Under the pieces are notes generated by a model. The model searched no databases, was not told the DNA's origin, and worked only from the letters and a program-made list of their open reading frames with translations. Below are positions 51,525 to 64,000 of a DNA stretch of 64,000 nt, in pieces. Position 1 is the first letter of the stretch. Every line of letters begins with the position of its first letter. Position numbers and translations under genes: made by a program. The DNA is taken from positions 112,274,766 to 112,338,765 of the forward strand of contig NC_021673.1 of NCBI RefSeq assembly GCF_000247815.1, written 5' to 3'. This DNA is from Ficedula albicollis. Its lineage: Eukaryota > Chordata > Aves > Passeriformes > Muscicapidae.

Positions 51525-51657
51525 AGGCAAAAGGCTGTTTATTCTTAAAAAAAAACCTTAAATCCTAAAATACAGAGCTTAGTTTCTGCTTAGGCAAAAG
51601 GCTGTTTATTCTTAAAAAAACCCCTAAATCCTAAAATACAGAGCTTAGTTTCTGCTT
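51525..51657. repeat. Tandem duplication, 67 bp unit
   Basis: AGGCAAAAGGCTGTTTATTC starts at 51525 and 51592. Both continue with TTAAAAAAA, CTAAAATACAGAGCTTAGTT and TCTGCTT. The copies differ mainly in the A run and adjacent C residues. Confidence 0.95.
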
Positions 51658-52732
51658 TGTGAAAACCACCTAGTCACTTTGTGAAAAACTATGGATTTTT
51701 CAGTAGCCAAAGAGGCAGCCTGGAAGGGTGGGGAAGATTTTGTGGGTGGAAGCAGGAAAACAGAGGTTGAAAAAGAAAAAAAGCTGTGTACATCAGCACA
51801 ACTACTCAGATGAACATGAGTATTCCCAGCTTGGATGCATAAGGGCTTAAACCAGTAGAATCCAGTTTTCACAAGTTCACAGCCATGAGCAGAGAGACCT
51901 TCTCTCTCCAGAGAAGGGAAGAGAGGGGGAGGAGAACAAGCAAGTTCGCCAAGGAAGGCCATCTGTTAAGTGAACTTCAGCTATGAACTCAAGACCTGCC
52001 CTTACTAGGCTCAAACATTATTAGAAGTGTCCAGAAAACACCATCAGCTAAGCAGAAAAATTCCTTTAAACCAACAAAACTGAAAAGAGAAATTAAACAC
52101 AGAGGTGTCTTATTTTAAAGTAAGTGCTGTAGCCACTTAGCCACAAATTAGATACAAAATAAACCTTTCAACCAGCTCCAAAACAAAGCATTCTTAGTAA
52201 TTTTGAAGGTGTATTCTCATCAATTAGGAATAAGTGAACAGTTAAATGGGATCCACGTGCCAGAATTTCTCCTGGCAGCATTTGTAAAGTTTAGGAAGAA
52301 GTATTTTGGAGAGATACAAGAAGAAAAGGGAGTGGGACAATAAGCCTCCCACACACATCCCCAGCTCCTAGCAGAAAAGGAGAAAACAGTGAATCTCAAC
52401 ATCACCAGATTTCAGGCAGTAATTCAGAAGATTGGGAAACATGAGAAACTAGAAGGCTATAAACCTTACCACTACACCTTGTGGTATTCCACAGAGAGAA
52501 ATGTCACCAGTGTACTGCAGGTGATAAAGACAGGTTCATTCCTTTCCTCATCTTGCTGTCCAACTCTTAAAAGCATCTCATAAAACAAGACAAACATCAG
52601 AATAAAACTGTCCATTTTAAAGTAAGGTTTCAGTACTACACATTCAGCATTCAGTAACAAGCAGGAAATAAAGGGGAGGGATGTCTGTCCTTACAAGACA
52701 GATCTGTAATGTCCTTAGTCAGGCAGGGACCT

Positions 52733-52828
52733 CTCCAAGCAAGACTAACTTGAAAGGTGGATCGTAGCACCCAGGAGGTCATGAACTCCAAGCAAGACTA
52801 ACTTGAAAGGTGGATCGTAGCACCCAGT
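52733..52828. repeat. Tandem duplication, 43 bp copies at 53 bp spacing
   Basis: CTCCAAGCAAGACTAACTTG starts at 52733 and 52786 and continues AAAGGTGGATCGTAGCACCC in both. A 10-bp spacer (GAGGTCATGAA) separates them. The second copy abuts the left end of a minus-strand CR1 fragment. Confidence 0.95.
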
Positions 52829-53125
52829 TCCATCAGGGTTGGAAGGTGTCCAAGGGTGGACACTTCATGGCACCTCTGGGTGATCCTTTCCCAGCTTTAA
52901 CCACAAAGATGGTGACAAAGCTTTTCCTTACATCCAAGTCTAAGTTTCCCTGTTGGGCATGGCACACATTGCTCTTTCCTTGTGCACCTCTAAGTGTTTC
53001 ACTTGTCTTCTCTCCAAACTCCCTGTGGCTGCTGGACACTGGCACCCCCTGTGTTTCTCTTCTCCAGGCTGAACAAGCCTAACTTCCTCCAGCTTTTCTC
53101 ACAACACCATAACTACAGCCCCCAG
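52826..53125 (-). mobile_element. CR1 LINE fragment, diverged
   Basis: Plus-strand phrases typical of an inverted CR1 are AGCTTTTCCTTACATCCAAG near 52919 (followed by TCTAA), TTTCTCTTCTCCAGGCTGAA near 53055 and CTTCCTCCAGCTTTTCTCAC near 53081. The element is truncated at both ends and more diverged than the other copies, so its limits are approximate. Confidence 0.7.
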
Positions 53126-53501
53126 CTATCTCGGTGACTTTCTTCCTGCTGATTACTAATTCCAGATACACTAAAATTTGCAGAAAGCTCTTCACAGCTA
53201 AAAAAGCTTGCCAGCAAGATCATTCTGAGGTCAGCAACCTTCCTTCTTGGACATTCCCTTTTTACAGCACATTATTGCTATTTTCCTCAAAATGAAGTAC
53301 ACATAGCTTCATAGTTTTATCTATAAATGGTTAAATACTGGAAATCTAAGCTAAGCCTCTTCTAGTCCCCCCCAGAAAAATTCATTATATATTTAGCATG
53401 TACAATATTCACACCACTAACTACTTGGTTCTGCCTTTTTGTCAGATTTTACAGTTTTCAGCACATATTTGTATAGTAGTTTCTTTACTATTAAAGAAGC
53501 T

Positions 53502-53616
53502 TGCACCAGTAATTACGTGACTACAAAAAATATGGTGTCCAACAAAATAACAAATGAACTGCACCAGTAATTATGTGACTACAGAAAATATGGTGTCCAA
53601 CAAAATAACAAATGAA
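53502..53616. repeat. Tandem duplication, 58 bp unit
   Basis: TGCACCAGTAATTACGTGAC at 53502 and TGCACCAGTAATTATGTGAC at 53560. Both continue ATATGGTGTCCAACAAAATA and ACAAATGAA. There are two or three single-base differences. Confidence 0.95.
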
Positions 53617-56600
53617 ACAATTGCTTTAAAAAAAATTATTAAAATCAAGAATTGAGAGGAATTCCCTTGATGGCAAATGAACAGTGTTCTCCCTGCTACG
53701 AGAAGACTAAAAGCTAAAATATACTTCTCTGATATGAAAATTGATAGAAATACTAATGACCTAAAAAGAATAGGCACAAAGACTGAAAACTCTACTTTTG
53801 GAGAGAGATTACAAAATGCCAGTTATGGGAAAACCCTCCTTCCACTCCCACCAGAGCTGCTAATCTCCCATTTAATCCTCCCCCTCTCCCTCAATTTGCA
53901 AAATAAATTATGAAGCCAGAAGGAGCCAGTGTAATCATCTAAGCCTTTATCTCTTTGATACAACAAGCTAGAGGATTGCAATGAATTATTTCTTTTGAGT
54001 TAAGGCTTATGGGTTTTTGCTTTTTCCAAAAGGGAAGAAAAAAATTCCTCTGTCAATCTTGATTGAAATGTTTCCAGGGAAGGAAGTTTTACCCTCAGAT
54101 TAATGTTTTTGTCCTCATGCTGATTGCTACCATTTTGTTTACTTTCAATTCCAGTTCTGATGTGACTTGGCCTGGCAGGCTCTTCTAGCTTTAACATTAC
54201 ATGGCTTAATTTCACTGCTTCAGTAAGGGAGAGCTCTTCAAGACTACAGCTGAATAAAACTTTCCTTCCAAGCCCCCAGAGTTCACAAGTGATATTACTG
54301 TCCAGCCCATCATGTTAATGTGCCTCTTCTAGGAATCCTGCTTTTCCCTAGTATCTGCTCCACTGTGAAAACTAGACATAAATTGTATTCTGGCAGCAGT
54401 CACATCAGTCCCAAAGAGAGACCTGCATACGCCTCTGTTTTCTCAACCCATTGGTAACCATGAGGCCAATTTACCACAGAAGTCAGATTAAAAAAATCTC
54501 ACAGTGGATAATCAAGACCTTTTCAGAAATGATGCTTCTTAAAATGGTGTTTCCTGATCCTGTAAATGTAACTTACATGCCTTTGTTCCTACATATATAA
54601 TTTCTGCATCTGTCTATCATGAAATACTGTTTTAATGTAGATAATACTTAACCTAAATTAGTTTTCTACCCATGCCTGATCTTTTGTTTCCCAGACATTT
54701 AATTCATTAATACAAATGCTAAAAAACACACACATTTGAGAAAGAAGGGGTATGAATGGAGCTTAATAATAGCTCAGTTCTTAGATCATAGGAAACAAAA
54801 GCAGATGTCCAAAGGTTCTATCTTCCCTCCCTTCTCTCACTTCCAATGCAGAATTTGTTATCTCTAAAGCAGTTCTGGCAAATACCTGACCTGTTTTTAA
54901 AGCTTCTAACATAGGAGATGTCTCAAACTGTCAAGGCACTTTAAGCCACTGTGTAGCATCCTCACCTGCAGAAAAGTTTTTTGGGTTACTCAGAATAACT
55001 CGTTTAAATCTCCCTTGCTAGGACTCTTCCATTCAGAGGTTGTATTTTCCAGCTCTTGATTATTCTTGCTGCTGTCATCTGGATTTCCAGTTGCCTGCAC
55101 TTTTCCTGATTTTCCGTGTCAGAAGTGAACATGCTGCTCAGCTCCTGCTCTACCAACAGCTGAGAGAGCAGAGCAGTATCATCCCACAGACTAAGCTCCA
55201 TCTCAGACACTTCACCCCTCCTCTTTCCTTGAGGCAACAGCATGACACAGTTGACTCATTTGTTCAGATTTATAAACAGAAGTAAACTATTACTAAATTT
55301 GTTTTCCATCTCTAAATATCCAGCTGAAAATAAAATCTTTGATGTCTGCAGCCAGCAATGTGCTTGATGCCTGCCTTTAACCTTTATTCATGCTCTTGTT
55401 CTAAAGTGGATTCCATTTCAGCTGTCAAGAATTCTAAAACTGGAACAATCAGGAGCTTGGATGGTTGATTTTCAGACATATCAAAAGACCACCTTCTTAA
55501 TAACTAACAAAAAATGCAGAGCAGAGCAATAGATGCAGACCATAAACACTTCTTGCTTGAATCTCAATTGTCTGTATGGGTGAAAGGGCATTTAATTTTG
55601 TTTGCCCCCAATCACTCTACAACATACCATGCATGTCTGCATGGACAATATCTGCTATTTCTTCAAGAGAGAGAAAATCTATCATTAAAATAAATGACAA
55701 AGAAAGAACAGGGTAAAAGAGCTGCACATGGCATACACAGTATTTTAAAAAATACAACTCAAGTGTCACATGGAACAGCAAAAGAAACATGTTCTTTATT
55801 TGCCCTCTTCTATAGAGCTTCAGTGAGGTAGAACATATTGGGTAGAACATACTGATCCACAACTAGAAAAAAGAGGTACCAGCAATGATCACAGAGGTAA
55901 ACAAGCAAAGGGTTCAGTAGCACACAGAGAACTCTGTCTCTTTAGTAACACTGAGTTAGACTATAAAAACTCAGCAAGGAAGCACTCAGTCTACAACCCT
56001 CTAAAACATTCCTGAGTTCAGACAGCTTGTGTTCCTTACATATAACAACAACTGTTGTCATCTCAGATACACTCCCCATGTTTTAGAAATGTGTGGAAAT
56101 AACATGCACTACAAACTACTGCATTACAGCTTCACAGAATATATGATGTTTGTGTTAAACATCACAACAGTTTTCCAAAAGGGATGCTGGTGTGCAAGAG
56201 CAGTGAAATGGCCAATGAGTTGAGGAAGAGTCAAAAGAAGCATTTTAAGTACATGAAGCATTGGGTAGGAGATAAATCATGCATATGTGTGTCTTAAGTG
56301 TCAACAGTTCCTAATGAAAGAGATGAAAAAACACTATGAAGGAACTGTAACAGCCTTCATTTTGATAAAAAAAAATCCGTATTTTTTCTAAATGCTGTTG
56401 GACAGACATTGACAAACACAATCTGTTGCTTGACGTAATTGAATTTTGACTTTGTTCATCACCTAGTAAGGTGTTGAACAAAAAGGTAGCAAAATGCTAG
56501 TAAGATTCTAGTTCTAAAAGATTCTAAAGTTCTGACATGGGCTTTGAATTCCTCAAAGTTAATTAGTCCAAGAAACAAACAAAAAACCCAAAGAAGTTCT

Positions 56601-58654
56601 GTTGAAATGTGTTTCTCCTTTTGCAATGTGTCAGGCAAACATGTTTTCTATTTTTTTCCCTCCTAAGGAAAGCAGTCACAAGAAGCATTAAGAATACGTA
56701 AGAATTTACAGAAATAACTGCTGAAGTAATACCATAAAAGGCAGAAATGAGCCATAAAATTAAGAGCTACAAAATGTGACATCTCCATGGTGCCTCCCAA
56801 GTAATGATTAATATTTTCCTTGCCTCATATACCCATACAAATTCTAGAAGCTGCTACAGACCTAGCAATATCCTTCTTCCCCGAAGGAAATAAAAATCTC
56901 TGGGTTCTTCTTTCAACTGTTGTAAAGCAGAGTAGCAGGAAGGAGTTTAAGTGAGCCAGCTCCTGTCCTTTGTGCATGGGGTGCAGAGGCCATCCTGAAA
57001 CCAGCTTGAATTTCAAGGCTGCTTTCAAGCCTTAGCAGCTACACAGTGCAAGTCCCCCTGGTTCTAGAAGGAAACATCATTTAATGAACAGTTCTGCCTG
57101 GCTCATTTCTGAATTGTTAATTAAGGTAGATTTTATTGAATCTGTCCAAATACAGCATTGTGCAACACTCAAATCTGACAGGAAAGGGAAGTACTTCAAA
57201 ACTGTAGTAAATATTATTAAAACCACACTCATTTATAATGAAAGATGGTACTGACTTACATGAGACCAACAGATATGAATCACATTTTCTGTCAGTGAAC
57301 ACAACATTTTCTGCAACTTTATTTTTCACATTTGACTAAATAGTTTTCTATTAAAACATAAATTTTCCAGTTTTCCTGATGTGAACCTATTTCCAGCTGT
57401 AGGGTGAAACTGAAATGTTGGCTGTGGTTAAGTCAAAGTCTTTTATGGAAGCGGTGTTATTTTTATCAAGATAAACACTATATAAATTTCCACAACAGCC
57501 TTGTCTGGAAACAGCATAGGAAAGTGTTCTGAGTTCTAGAAATACTGCTAGACATCCTGCAGATATTCTTTTAAATCAAGTGATTAGATCCCTCTGCCCC
57601 CTAACCATCAAAAACAAGCATCTTTTAGAACTCCTTGGCTCATCTGACTTTTAAGGGTGCTGTTTGCTTAAATACTACTAAGCCTACTACTCCCAATAAA
57701 GACTAACAAAACAAATCTAGAACTTTATATGCATGTAAGACATCTTAACACATTTACCTTCTGTCACATGCCTCCCACACAATGTTTATAGTGACTCTAA
57801 TATTTAGAGTGTGAAGCAAAACGGTGCTAGATGTTATTTAGAGAATCAAAATTTTCTAAAAATCACTCTGAGTTCTGTCCTGTTAGAAAACACCAGTAGA
57901 GTTTTTTTTTCACACGGTTAAAGTGCCTAGATTAGAATCTTGCATGTGTAACCTCTTTAATCCAGATTAATCACAGATGGTGAACACATGCAGTGCAAAA
58001 CAACATTCACCCAGCTCATTCTCTGAACCCTTCTTATATTGGTAGCTGGTAAATGAATGTTTCTGAGAAGGACTTAGAGAAATTATCTTCAATCCAGTCT
58101 CAATCAAGTAAGTCTAAAACTACACTGCAAGCAATCTTCAATCTTCTGAAGGAGCACTGGTTGAGATTAGAGGACAGGAAGGCACATGCAGTTAGTGACA
58201 TATTACAGCATAGAGACACATTAGTCAGAGTTTGTTTGGCTTTTTCGTTCACTTTTAAAAATATTATTAGAATCCCTTAATTAAAAAAATCTATTTTAAC
58301 TGTATAAACCAAAAAAAATAATGGTTATTTCTAAGAAATCTTCACTGGATTTTTCTACTAAAACAGCCTTTATCGTGGTTCACTTCTTAGATTTGGGAGT
58401 ACAAAATCTCTCCTTCATGCCTCAAAAACCAGGCAGTTATCAGGCTCCCCTGCAACACAAGAAGTTTGTCTTTCCACTCAGCTAGACCAGGTATTGGAGA
58501 TGAATTATGTTCAGGTAAAGCACTGTTGGAGGTCTCCAACACAGCTATTTTTCTTCACCCTGTGAAGAAAGCCTCCTCTCCTCACTTGCACCTTCCCACA
58601 AAATGTAAATTTCCCAGATGCCAAAGAACCAAGAATGGGAACTAGGCTTAGCTC

Positions 58655-58775
58655 AAGGCACCACTTTCCATCCAGGTTGGATTGGGCTTTGAGCAACTTA
58701 GTCTAGTGGAAGGAAAGTTGCAACCGGATGATCTTTAAAGCCATTTCCAAGCCAAAACACTCTGTGTATAAAAAA
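58655..58775 (+). mobile_element. CR1 LINE 3' fragment, short and diverged
   Basis: The sequence CCATCCAGGTTGGATTGGGC near 58669, TTAGTCTAGTGGAAGGAAAG near 58698 and GATGATCTTTAAAGCCATTT near 58727 matches the order of a CR1 3' terminus. No 5' portion remains. Confidence 0.75.
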
Positions 58776-59471
58776 AGTGGTGCCCACAGAGTACTGAACT
58801 GGGTGCTTGCCACACTGTTATCTGCTAGTAATAACAATGCCTAGTCACAGAGAAAAGAAATGTAAAATATCACCCTGTAAAGATGAGATTAGAGGCTGGG
58901 AACATTTTCTGCTCTACGTCAAACTGTTCTGCCCTCCCACTTCAATACTCAAATCCTCCATTTATTCTTCCCGCCAAGGACTCCATGTGTCTCATCCCTC
59001 CCATGCAGTGCAAAAATAGCTGTTCCTCCCTAAGAGCCATGTGCCCAAAAAGTCTGCCTGCCTTTTCCAAATGCATCTTGTGAAATTCCAGCTGGTCTAA
59101 CAAAAATATTATGCCTCTCTATATAACTTGTTGTCACAGTGAGACAACATACCTACAAACACTACAGCTACTGCCCCTCTCTGCCTGCATTTTCCCTTCC
59201 TTCCTTCTAACTTCTTCCACAGAGAAAGAAATACGACATTCCAGGTTTTAAAACTTTAGCTAAGATTCAAAGTCAGAGATTAGACAGCCGCCCAAAAAAG
59301 CTGTCAGTTATGTGATTTACAGGGAAAAGCCAGAAACTGCTCAGACTGCTTGCCAAAGGCCTTCTGTTCTCTGATACCTCAAATATCAGCTGGCATTTCA
59401 GCACTAGCAAGATGTAGAATCTTGCTAGAAATGTGGGACTGGAAAGTCCCCGTGGCTGTTAAGTTCAGGTT

Positions 59472-60299
59472 CAGACCATCACGGTAACAGCTTTGTAGTC
59501 CACCAACATTGCCAGTATGATAAGTACCACTGATTGCCTCACTGTGGACACAGACACAGAGGGATTTTGCACTGGCCTTGCTGCAGGCAGCAAAGGAAGG
59601 CTAGGCTGGAGCAAGTTCAGAGGATCACAAAGGGGATCAGAGGGCTGGAGCACAAGGTGAAAAAGCTGGGGTTGTTCAACCTGGAGAAGAGAAGGCTCTG
59701 GGCAGACCTTAAAGGAACCTTCCAGCACCTAAAGAGGTGTGCAAGAGAGCTGGACAGGGACTTTTTACCAGGGCATGTGGGGACACGTAAGGGGGAATGG
59801 CTTTAAACTGAAAGTGGGAACAGGTAAGGGGGAATGGCTTTAGACTGAAAGAGAGAAGGTTTAGATTAGATTTGAGGAATCTGATCAATCACAGACCATC
59901 ACGGTAACAGCTTTGTAGTCCACCAACATTGCCAGTATGATAAGTACCACTGATTGCCTCACTGTGGACACAGACACAGAGGGATTTTGCACTGGCCTTG
60001 CTGCAGGCAGCAAAGGAAGGCTAGGCTGGAGCAAGTTCAGAGGATCACAAAGGGGATCAGAGGGCTGGAGCACAAGGTGAAAAAGCTGGGGTTGTTCAAC
60101 CTGGAGAAGAGAAGGCTCTGGGCAGACCTTAAAGGAACCTTCCAGCACCTAAAGAGGTGTGCAAGAGAGCTGGACAGGGACTTTTTACCAGGGCATGTGG
60201 GGACACGTAAGGGGGAATGGCTTTAAACTGAAAGTGGGAACAGATAAGGGGGAATGGCTTTAGACTGAAAGAGAGAAGGTTTAGATTAGATTTGAGGAA
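59472..60299. repeat. Recent 408 bp tandem duplication spanning a CR1 fragment
   Basis: CAGACCATCACGGTAACAGC starts at 59472 and 59892. The copies, 59472-59879 and 59892-60299, appear identical except for one base (CAGGTAAGGG near 59824 against CAGATAAGGG near 60244). They are separated by a 12-nt filler, TCTGATCAATCA, found nowhere else at these junctions. Each copy also contains an inner near-duplicate of about 38 bp (GTAAGGGGGAATGGCTTTAA then GTAAGGGGGAATGGCTTTAG). The first roughly 80 bp of each unit is not recognisably CR1, so the event copied flanking DNA with the element. Confidence 0.97.
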
Positions 60300-60475
60300 G
60301 AAATTTGTTCCTGTGAGAGTTGTGAGACACTGGAAGAGGTTGCAGAGAATCCCTGGGAGTGCTAAAAGCTAGGCTGGATGGGACTCTGGTCTAGTGGAAG
60401 ATGTCCCTGCCCATGGCAGCAGGGCTGGAACTAGGGCATCTTTAAGGTCCCTTCTATGATTCTGTGATGTAGCTC
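59560..60475 (+). mobile_element. CR1 LINE 3' fragment disrupted by tandem duplication
   Basis: Each duplicated block contains AGGATCACAAAGGGGATCAG, TTCAACCTGGAGAAGAGAAG and GGGGAATGGCTTTAAACTGA. After the second block the element continues to a standard end: TTAGATTTGAGGAAGAAATT near 60284, CTGGTCTAGTGGAAGATGTC near 60386, CTTTAAGGTCCCTTCTATGA near 60440 and TTCTGTGATG. An open frame in each copy (59534-59806 and 59954-60226) retains the CR1 ORF2 C-terminal pattern (KKLGLFNLEKRRLWADL). It is truncated and not autonomous. Confidence 0.93.
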
Positions 60476-62629
60476 TCCAACAGCCTCAGCAGAAGAGCAG
60501 CTCAGGTTTGTGCACCCAGATTATAAAATGCAGGCCTCCATCTTCTCCCAAGCAACCCATCCACATCCCAGAGAAGACAGCACGCTCCCTGCAGAGCCAG
60601 GCTGGCCTCTCAGCCCCCTGTAGTGCCCTTTGGAAGAGAGGGTTGGCAGCTGCAGCTCCAAGCAGGGTCTCCACCATGCTGCTAAGCAAGAGACACTCCA
60701 GTAAGATTTTAATCCTGAACTTCCCCACCATCTACAACTAGGCCAGGTATTAGTAACCTGTCACCATTCGTAAGTCTCAGACCTGTGCCTAGGGCTGAGT
60801 TTCTGCTCTGATCACAGAAGGAAAAACCACCTCAACTCTCCCAAGGACAGAGTGGCCACCTATCAAAAGCTAGTTTTCCTGTTAATACACACTGCAGGGA
60901 GTATTCCTCAGTTTTGGCTCATCTGTGCAGGATTTACAGCCTCTGAATGTAACTGATGCACATGAGCTTCTAGTTCCAATTCAGACAGTGGACAAGCAGA
61001 GAGTTTAAGCTTCAATTGGATGCTTTCATCAGTCTACTTACATTTATTTGCCCCTACAAAATTGTCAGGCAGCTTTTTCATTTGTTGCAGGACAGCCATA
61101 ATTACCCATAAACATTAAGTCCCTATATAGATTTTAATTAAATGTGTTTATAAACTGCTTTATAGGATTACAGACAACATCTGAATCTCCAGGAAAGCCC
61201 TTAGGAAGCATTTAGTAGGGTAAGAGAATTCACAAACAAAAACACACCTGGAAAAAGCCAGATAACTGAATGTTTTGGCAGGCCCTCAACAACTCTTTTA
61301 CTGGTAGCAATCAACACCCACCACAGACTCTGATTTTTAAAATAATGGTGCAAATCCATTAGCCCTAAATACCATCTTAAGCAAAAACTTCAAATCAAGT
61401 TTCCAGGAAAATTGCACTAGGAAATCTATTCTTCTCCATTCTTGCCACTACTGAAAGTTTATGCTTCAGAGTAATGATGTGCTGAAATCAAGAACTTGGT
61501 AGTTATAGTTATTCTTGATTACTCCAGAGGTGATATGCAAATTAATTCAATTTAATGAGGTACAGTATCTTCACAATCAGCTAGGCATAACTGAGTCAAT
61601 ATGCAATCAAGAGTCCTCACAAACAGAAATTTCACCATCTAAGTTAGACCAGCTTGTCCTTTGATTGATGTAAGCACACATCAGCCTGCAAAGGAACTAC
61701 AGTTTTTTTGTGTAAATTAACCTACAGAACAGCAAGCCCTGCACATCCTACTCATCCACTAGGGAAGAATGAGACTAGCAGAGAACTGACAGCAATCAAC
61801 ATATTTAGTAACCAAAGCTGGGTTCTGTCTTCCTACTCTGCTGTGCTTCCTGTTCCTACCATCACATGGCATCATGGAAGATGTCAAAATTCAGCATTGC
61901 CAGGTTTGCTCTGTCACTGTTTCCACTCTGCTTTCATTCAGGTACTTACACCTGATATTACTTACACCTGATATCTTCAATACATCACTTAAGTAAAAAT
62001 GTGCCCAGTGGACACCTTTGCAGAAGATTTCCAGGTCCATGCAGCACCATGTAGCTCACACCTACAACAGCACAACATAGTGAGAAGCACCACACATTTG
62101 TCTTTTACTTGGCTTGACAAATAATTGATGGACATCACATTACTTAAAAGAGAAAGTACTTTTTTCAGGTATGTTTAACAAGTGAGGCATGACCCTTAAT
62201 TTTTGCTTTGTATTCGATTTTCTACCACTTGCCTTATATTTTCCTGCAGAGGCTTAGAGAAGTTATGTTAAGAAGACACACAGTTCATACACAAGAGACT
62301 TTTGAGGGAAGAGGAAGACTTCCAAGTTTGTTACTCGTGCAGTAATGGCTTCTAAATTTTTTGTAGTTTAATTGTAGTTTTATTGACTACACTTAAGCAA
62401 TTGTGAAAAGCAAGGAATTTTTCTGTTGTTATTCAGCTTATCCTAGCCATAGAAATATCAGGATCTTTACAGAAAAAAAAAAAATTCAAATGGGTCAAAG
62501 ACATCACATTAAAAAGAGAACCCTGAACAACTTCAACAGCAGGTAAGGGGTACAAACTCTTCAGTGAAGTTATAATGACTGCTTCCAACTACACAAGCCT
62601 GCATGAATTTGCTGTACTAAAAGAGCCTC

Positions 62630-62770
62630 CAGGGCTGTCCTGGTTTTTAACTTTGAGCTGTTAGGTAAAAGCTGGAAACAAGGAGCAGCACAGGGTCACC
62701 ACCACTTTGGTAGTTCACCAATGACCAGCTAGTAGCTGGTCTCACAGAGAATAACCTAAAGGCCTTCAGC
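62630..62770. mobile_element. Possible decayed LTR fragment
   Basis: CTGTCCTGGTTTTTAACTTT and CTAGTAGCTGGTCTCACAG recall phrases found in a common avian endogenous-retroviral LTR, but the order and spacing do not let me align it. There is no coding content. It may be coincidence. Confidence 0.12.
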
Positions 62771-63520
62771 AGGAACCAAACACCTCCAGGAACCAGTTAA
62801 CTTGGCAAGATTTGTGAAGAGCAGCAAAGACTGAATGAATGAACTCTAAGACACTCAGTTCCGCATAAGCATAATTAATGTATCCAACTATGAAGCATAA
62901 GACTGACATTATCTTGGAAAAACTCCAGGGGTCACAGGCATGATACAGGAAAGGAAGCTACAGAAGGAGCTACTGTATTTGCTTAATAAATCTATTGCAC
63001 AAACTGCTGTCAGTGGATTTTGTTCCAAGGAACTACACAAACAAAACAGTCTTTGCAGACAGAAGAGAGGGAAGGGGTGGGAGAGAGGCGAGAAGGATTC
63101 AATCTCATGGTCTCTAACAGTGCTGAACAGCTGAAATGGTCATGGACAATGTCTGTGGAACTCATGAATTTTCTGAATTATTGTGACAAATCTCAACTTC
63201 ACAAACTGAAGGAGAAAATAACCACTTCTTTAACAAATCAAGAAATGTCAGTTTGTCATTTAAACATGAGGTTTCATTTAAATAGACAACTTTTTTTGTT
63301 GAGCTGTTTGCATTCTTTGAAACAGTTTTCATAATTTTCCAAGATGGGAGATATTCCCATGTTGTCTACAATTGCTTTTCTAGTCAAATAAATGGATCAA
63401 ATTGTATACAATCTGCTTTCCTATAGGAGAACTCTGGAGAACTCTAAATATACACTGAAGTCTGTGTTTTCACTTGACCTTCTCAAATCACTTTAGTTTA
63501 GCTAATAGGATTTAATTGTT

Positions 63521-63636
63521 CTGTCTTTGCATGAAAGCATAAATGTTAAGAATTAAAAAAAGATATCCTTAGCAGAAGCTGTCTTTGCATGGAAGCATAA
63601 ATATTAAGAATTAAAAAAAGATATCCTTAGCAGAAA
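63521..63636. repeat. Tandem duplication, 58 bp unit
   Basis: CTGTCTTTGCATGAAAGCAT at 63521 and CTGTCTTTGCATGGAAGCAT at 63579. Both continue TTAAGAATTAAAAAAAGATA and TCCTTAGCAGAA. There are two base differences (also AAATGTTAAG against AAATATTAAG). Confidence 0.95.
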
Positions 63637-64000
63637 TTCTCCTAAATTTAAGACTGTATACACTGCAAGTGTAAGGATGCCTCAAAATTAAACAAAAATA
63701 ATTTTTTTTCATTCAGATTTAGGAATATGAAAAATACCAAAGGAAAAACATTTCTTCCTATATCCTTCAGCTACACTGGTTTTCAATAAATTTAATTAAT
63801 ATACCCCAAAAGCTGTTTCTTTCATATCAGACTGTCTGGACAGTAATCACAGAAACAGAGCATTAGGTAATGTATTTATGTAGGACACTACTGACTATTT
63901 CAAAGTTGTCCTGAGGAGACATTTTACACAGAGCTCTCAGATGACTCAGTAGATGGCAAAATTCCCTGTACTGCCAATTATTAATTAAAGCTTATTCTAG

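Noticed and set aside
54420..54480. Possible GAREM1 exon 2 donor edge (minus sense ...GCGTATGCAG then GTCTCT)
   Set aside because: Upstream codons do not match the expected residues before the exon 2/3 junction, so the resemblance is only over a few bases.

Overview
The window looks like vertebrate, most likely avian, genomic DNA. Multi-exon splicing is visible, gene-poor AT-rich introns fill most of the sequence, and the recognisable interspersed repeats are CR1 LINE fragments, the dominant retroposon of birds. No bacterial, phage or organellar feature is present. The order of bird cannot be fixed from the sequence alone.

The only gene I can identify with confidence is GAREM1 (FAM59A; GRB2-associated regulator of MAPK1), on the minus strand. 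Its last four coding exons are resolved by splice sites, phase and protein similarity: exon 3 at 30682-30812, exon 4 at 19892-21070, exon 5 at 14663-14829 and exon 6 at 10185-11097, ending in a stop codon. These encode residues equivalent to human 89 to the C-terminus: the second half of the CABIT region, the GRB2/SHP2-binding tyrosine positions, proline-rich SH3 ligands and a terminal SAM-like domain. Exons 1 and 2 were not found; if they lie beyond the window, intron 2 is at least 33 kb. The 3' UTR probably runs left from 10184, with a plausible distal polyadenylation signal near 5540.

Layout: 1-5.5 kb is intergenic DNA with a nested tandem duplication, possible small plus-strand exons of an unidentified gene and one CR1 fragment. 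5.5-10.2 kb is the inferred GAREM1 3' UTR. 10.2-30.8 kb holds the four coding exons and introns 3-5. 30.8-64 kb is intron 2 (partial), without recognised genes.

The most unusual feature is the number of short, local, direct tandem duplications. I count 18 loci with units of roughly 40-410 bp, about one per 3.5 kb, mostly two copies and often nearly identical. They hit unique intron sequence and CR1 copies alike and spare the GAREM1 coding exons. They could be a real mutational signature (staggered-break repair or template switching) or an assembly artefact. No novel defence, mobile or biosynthetic system was seen.
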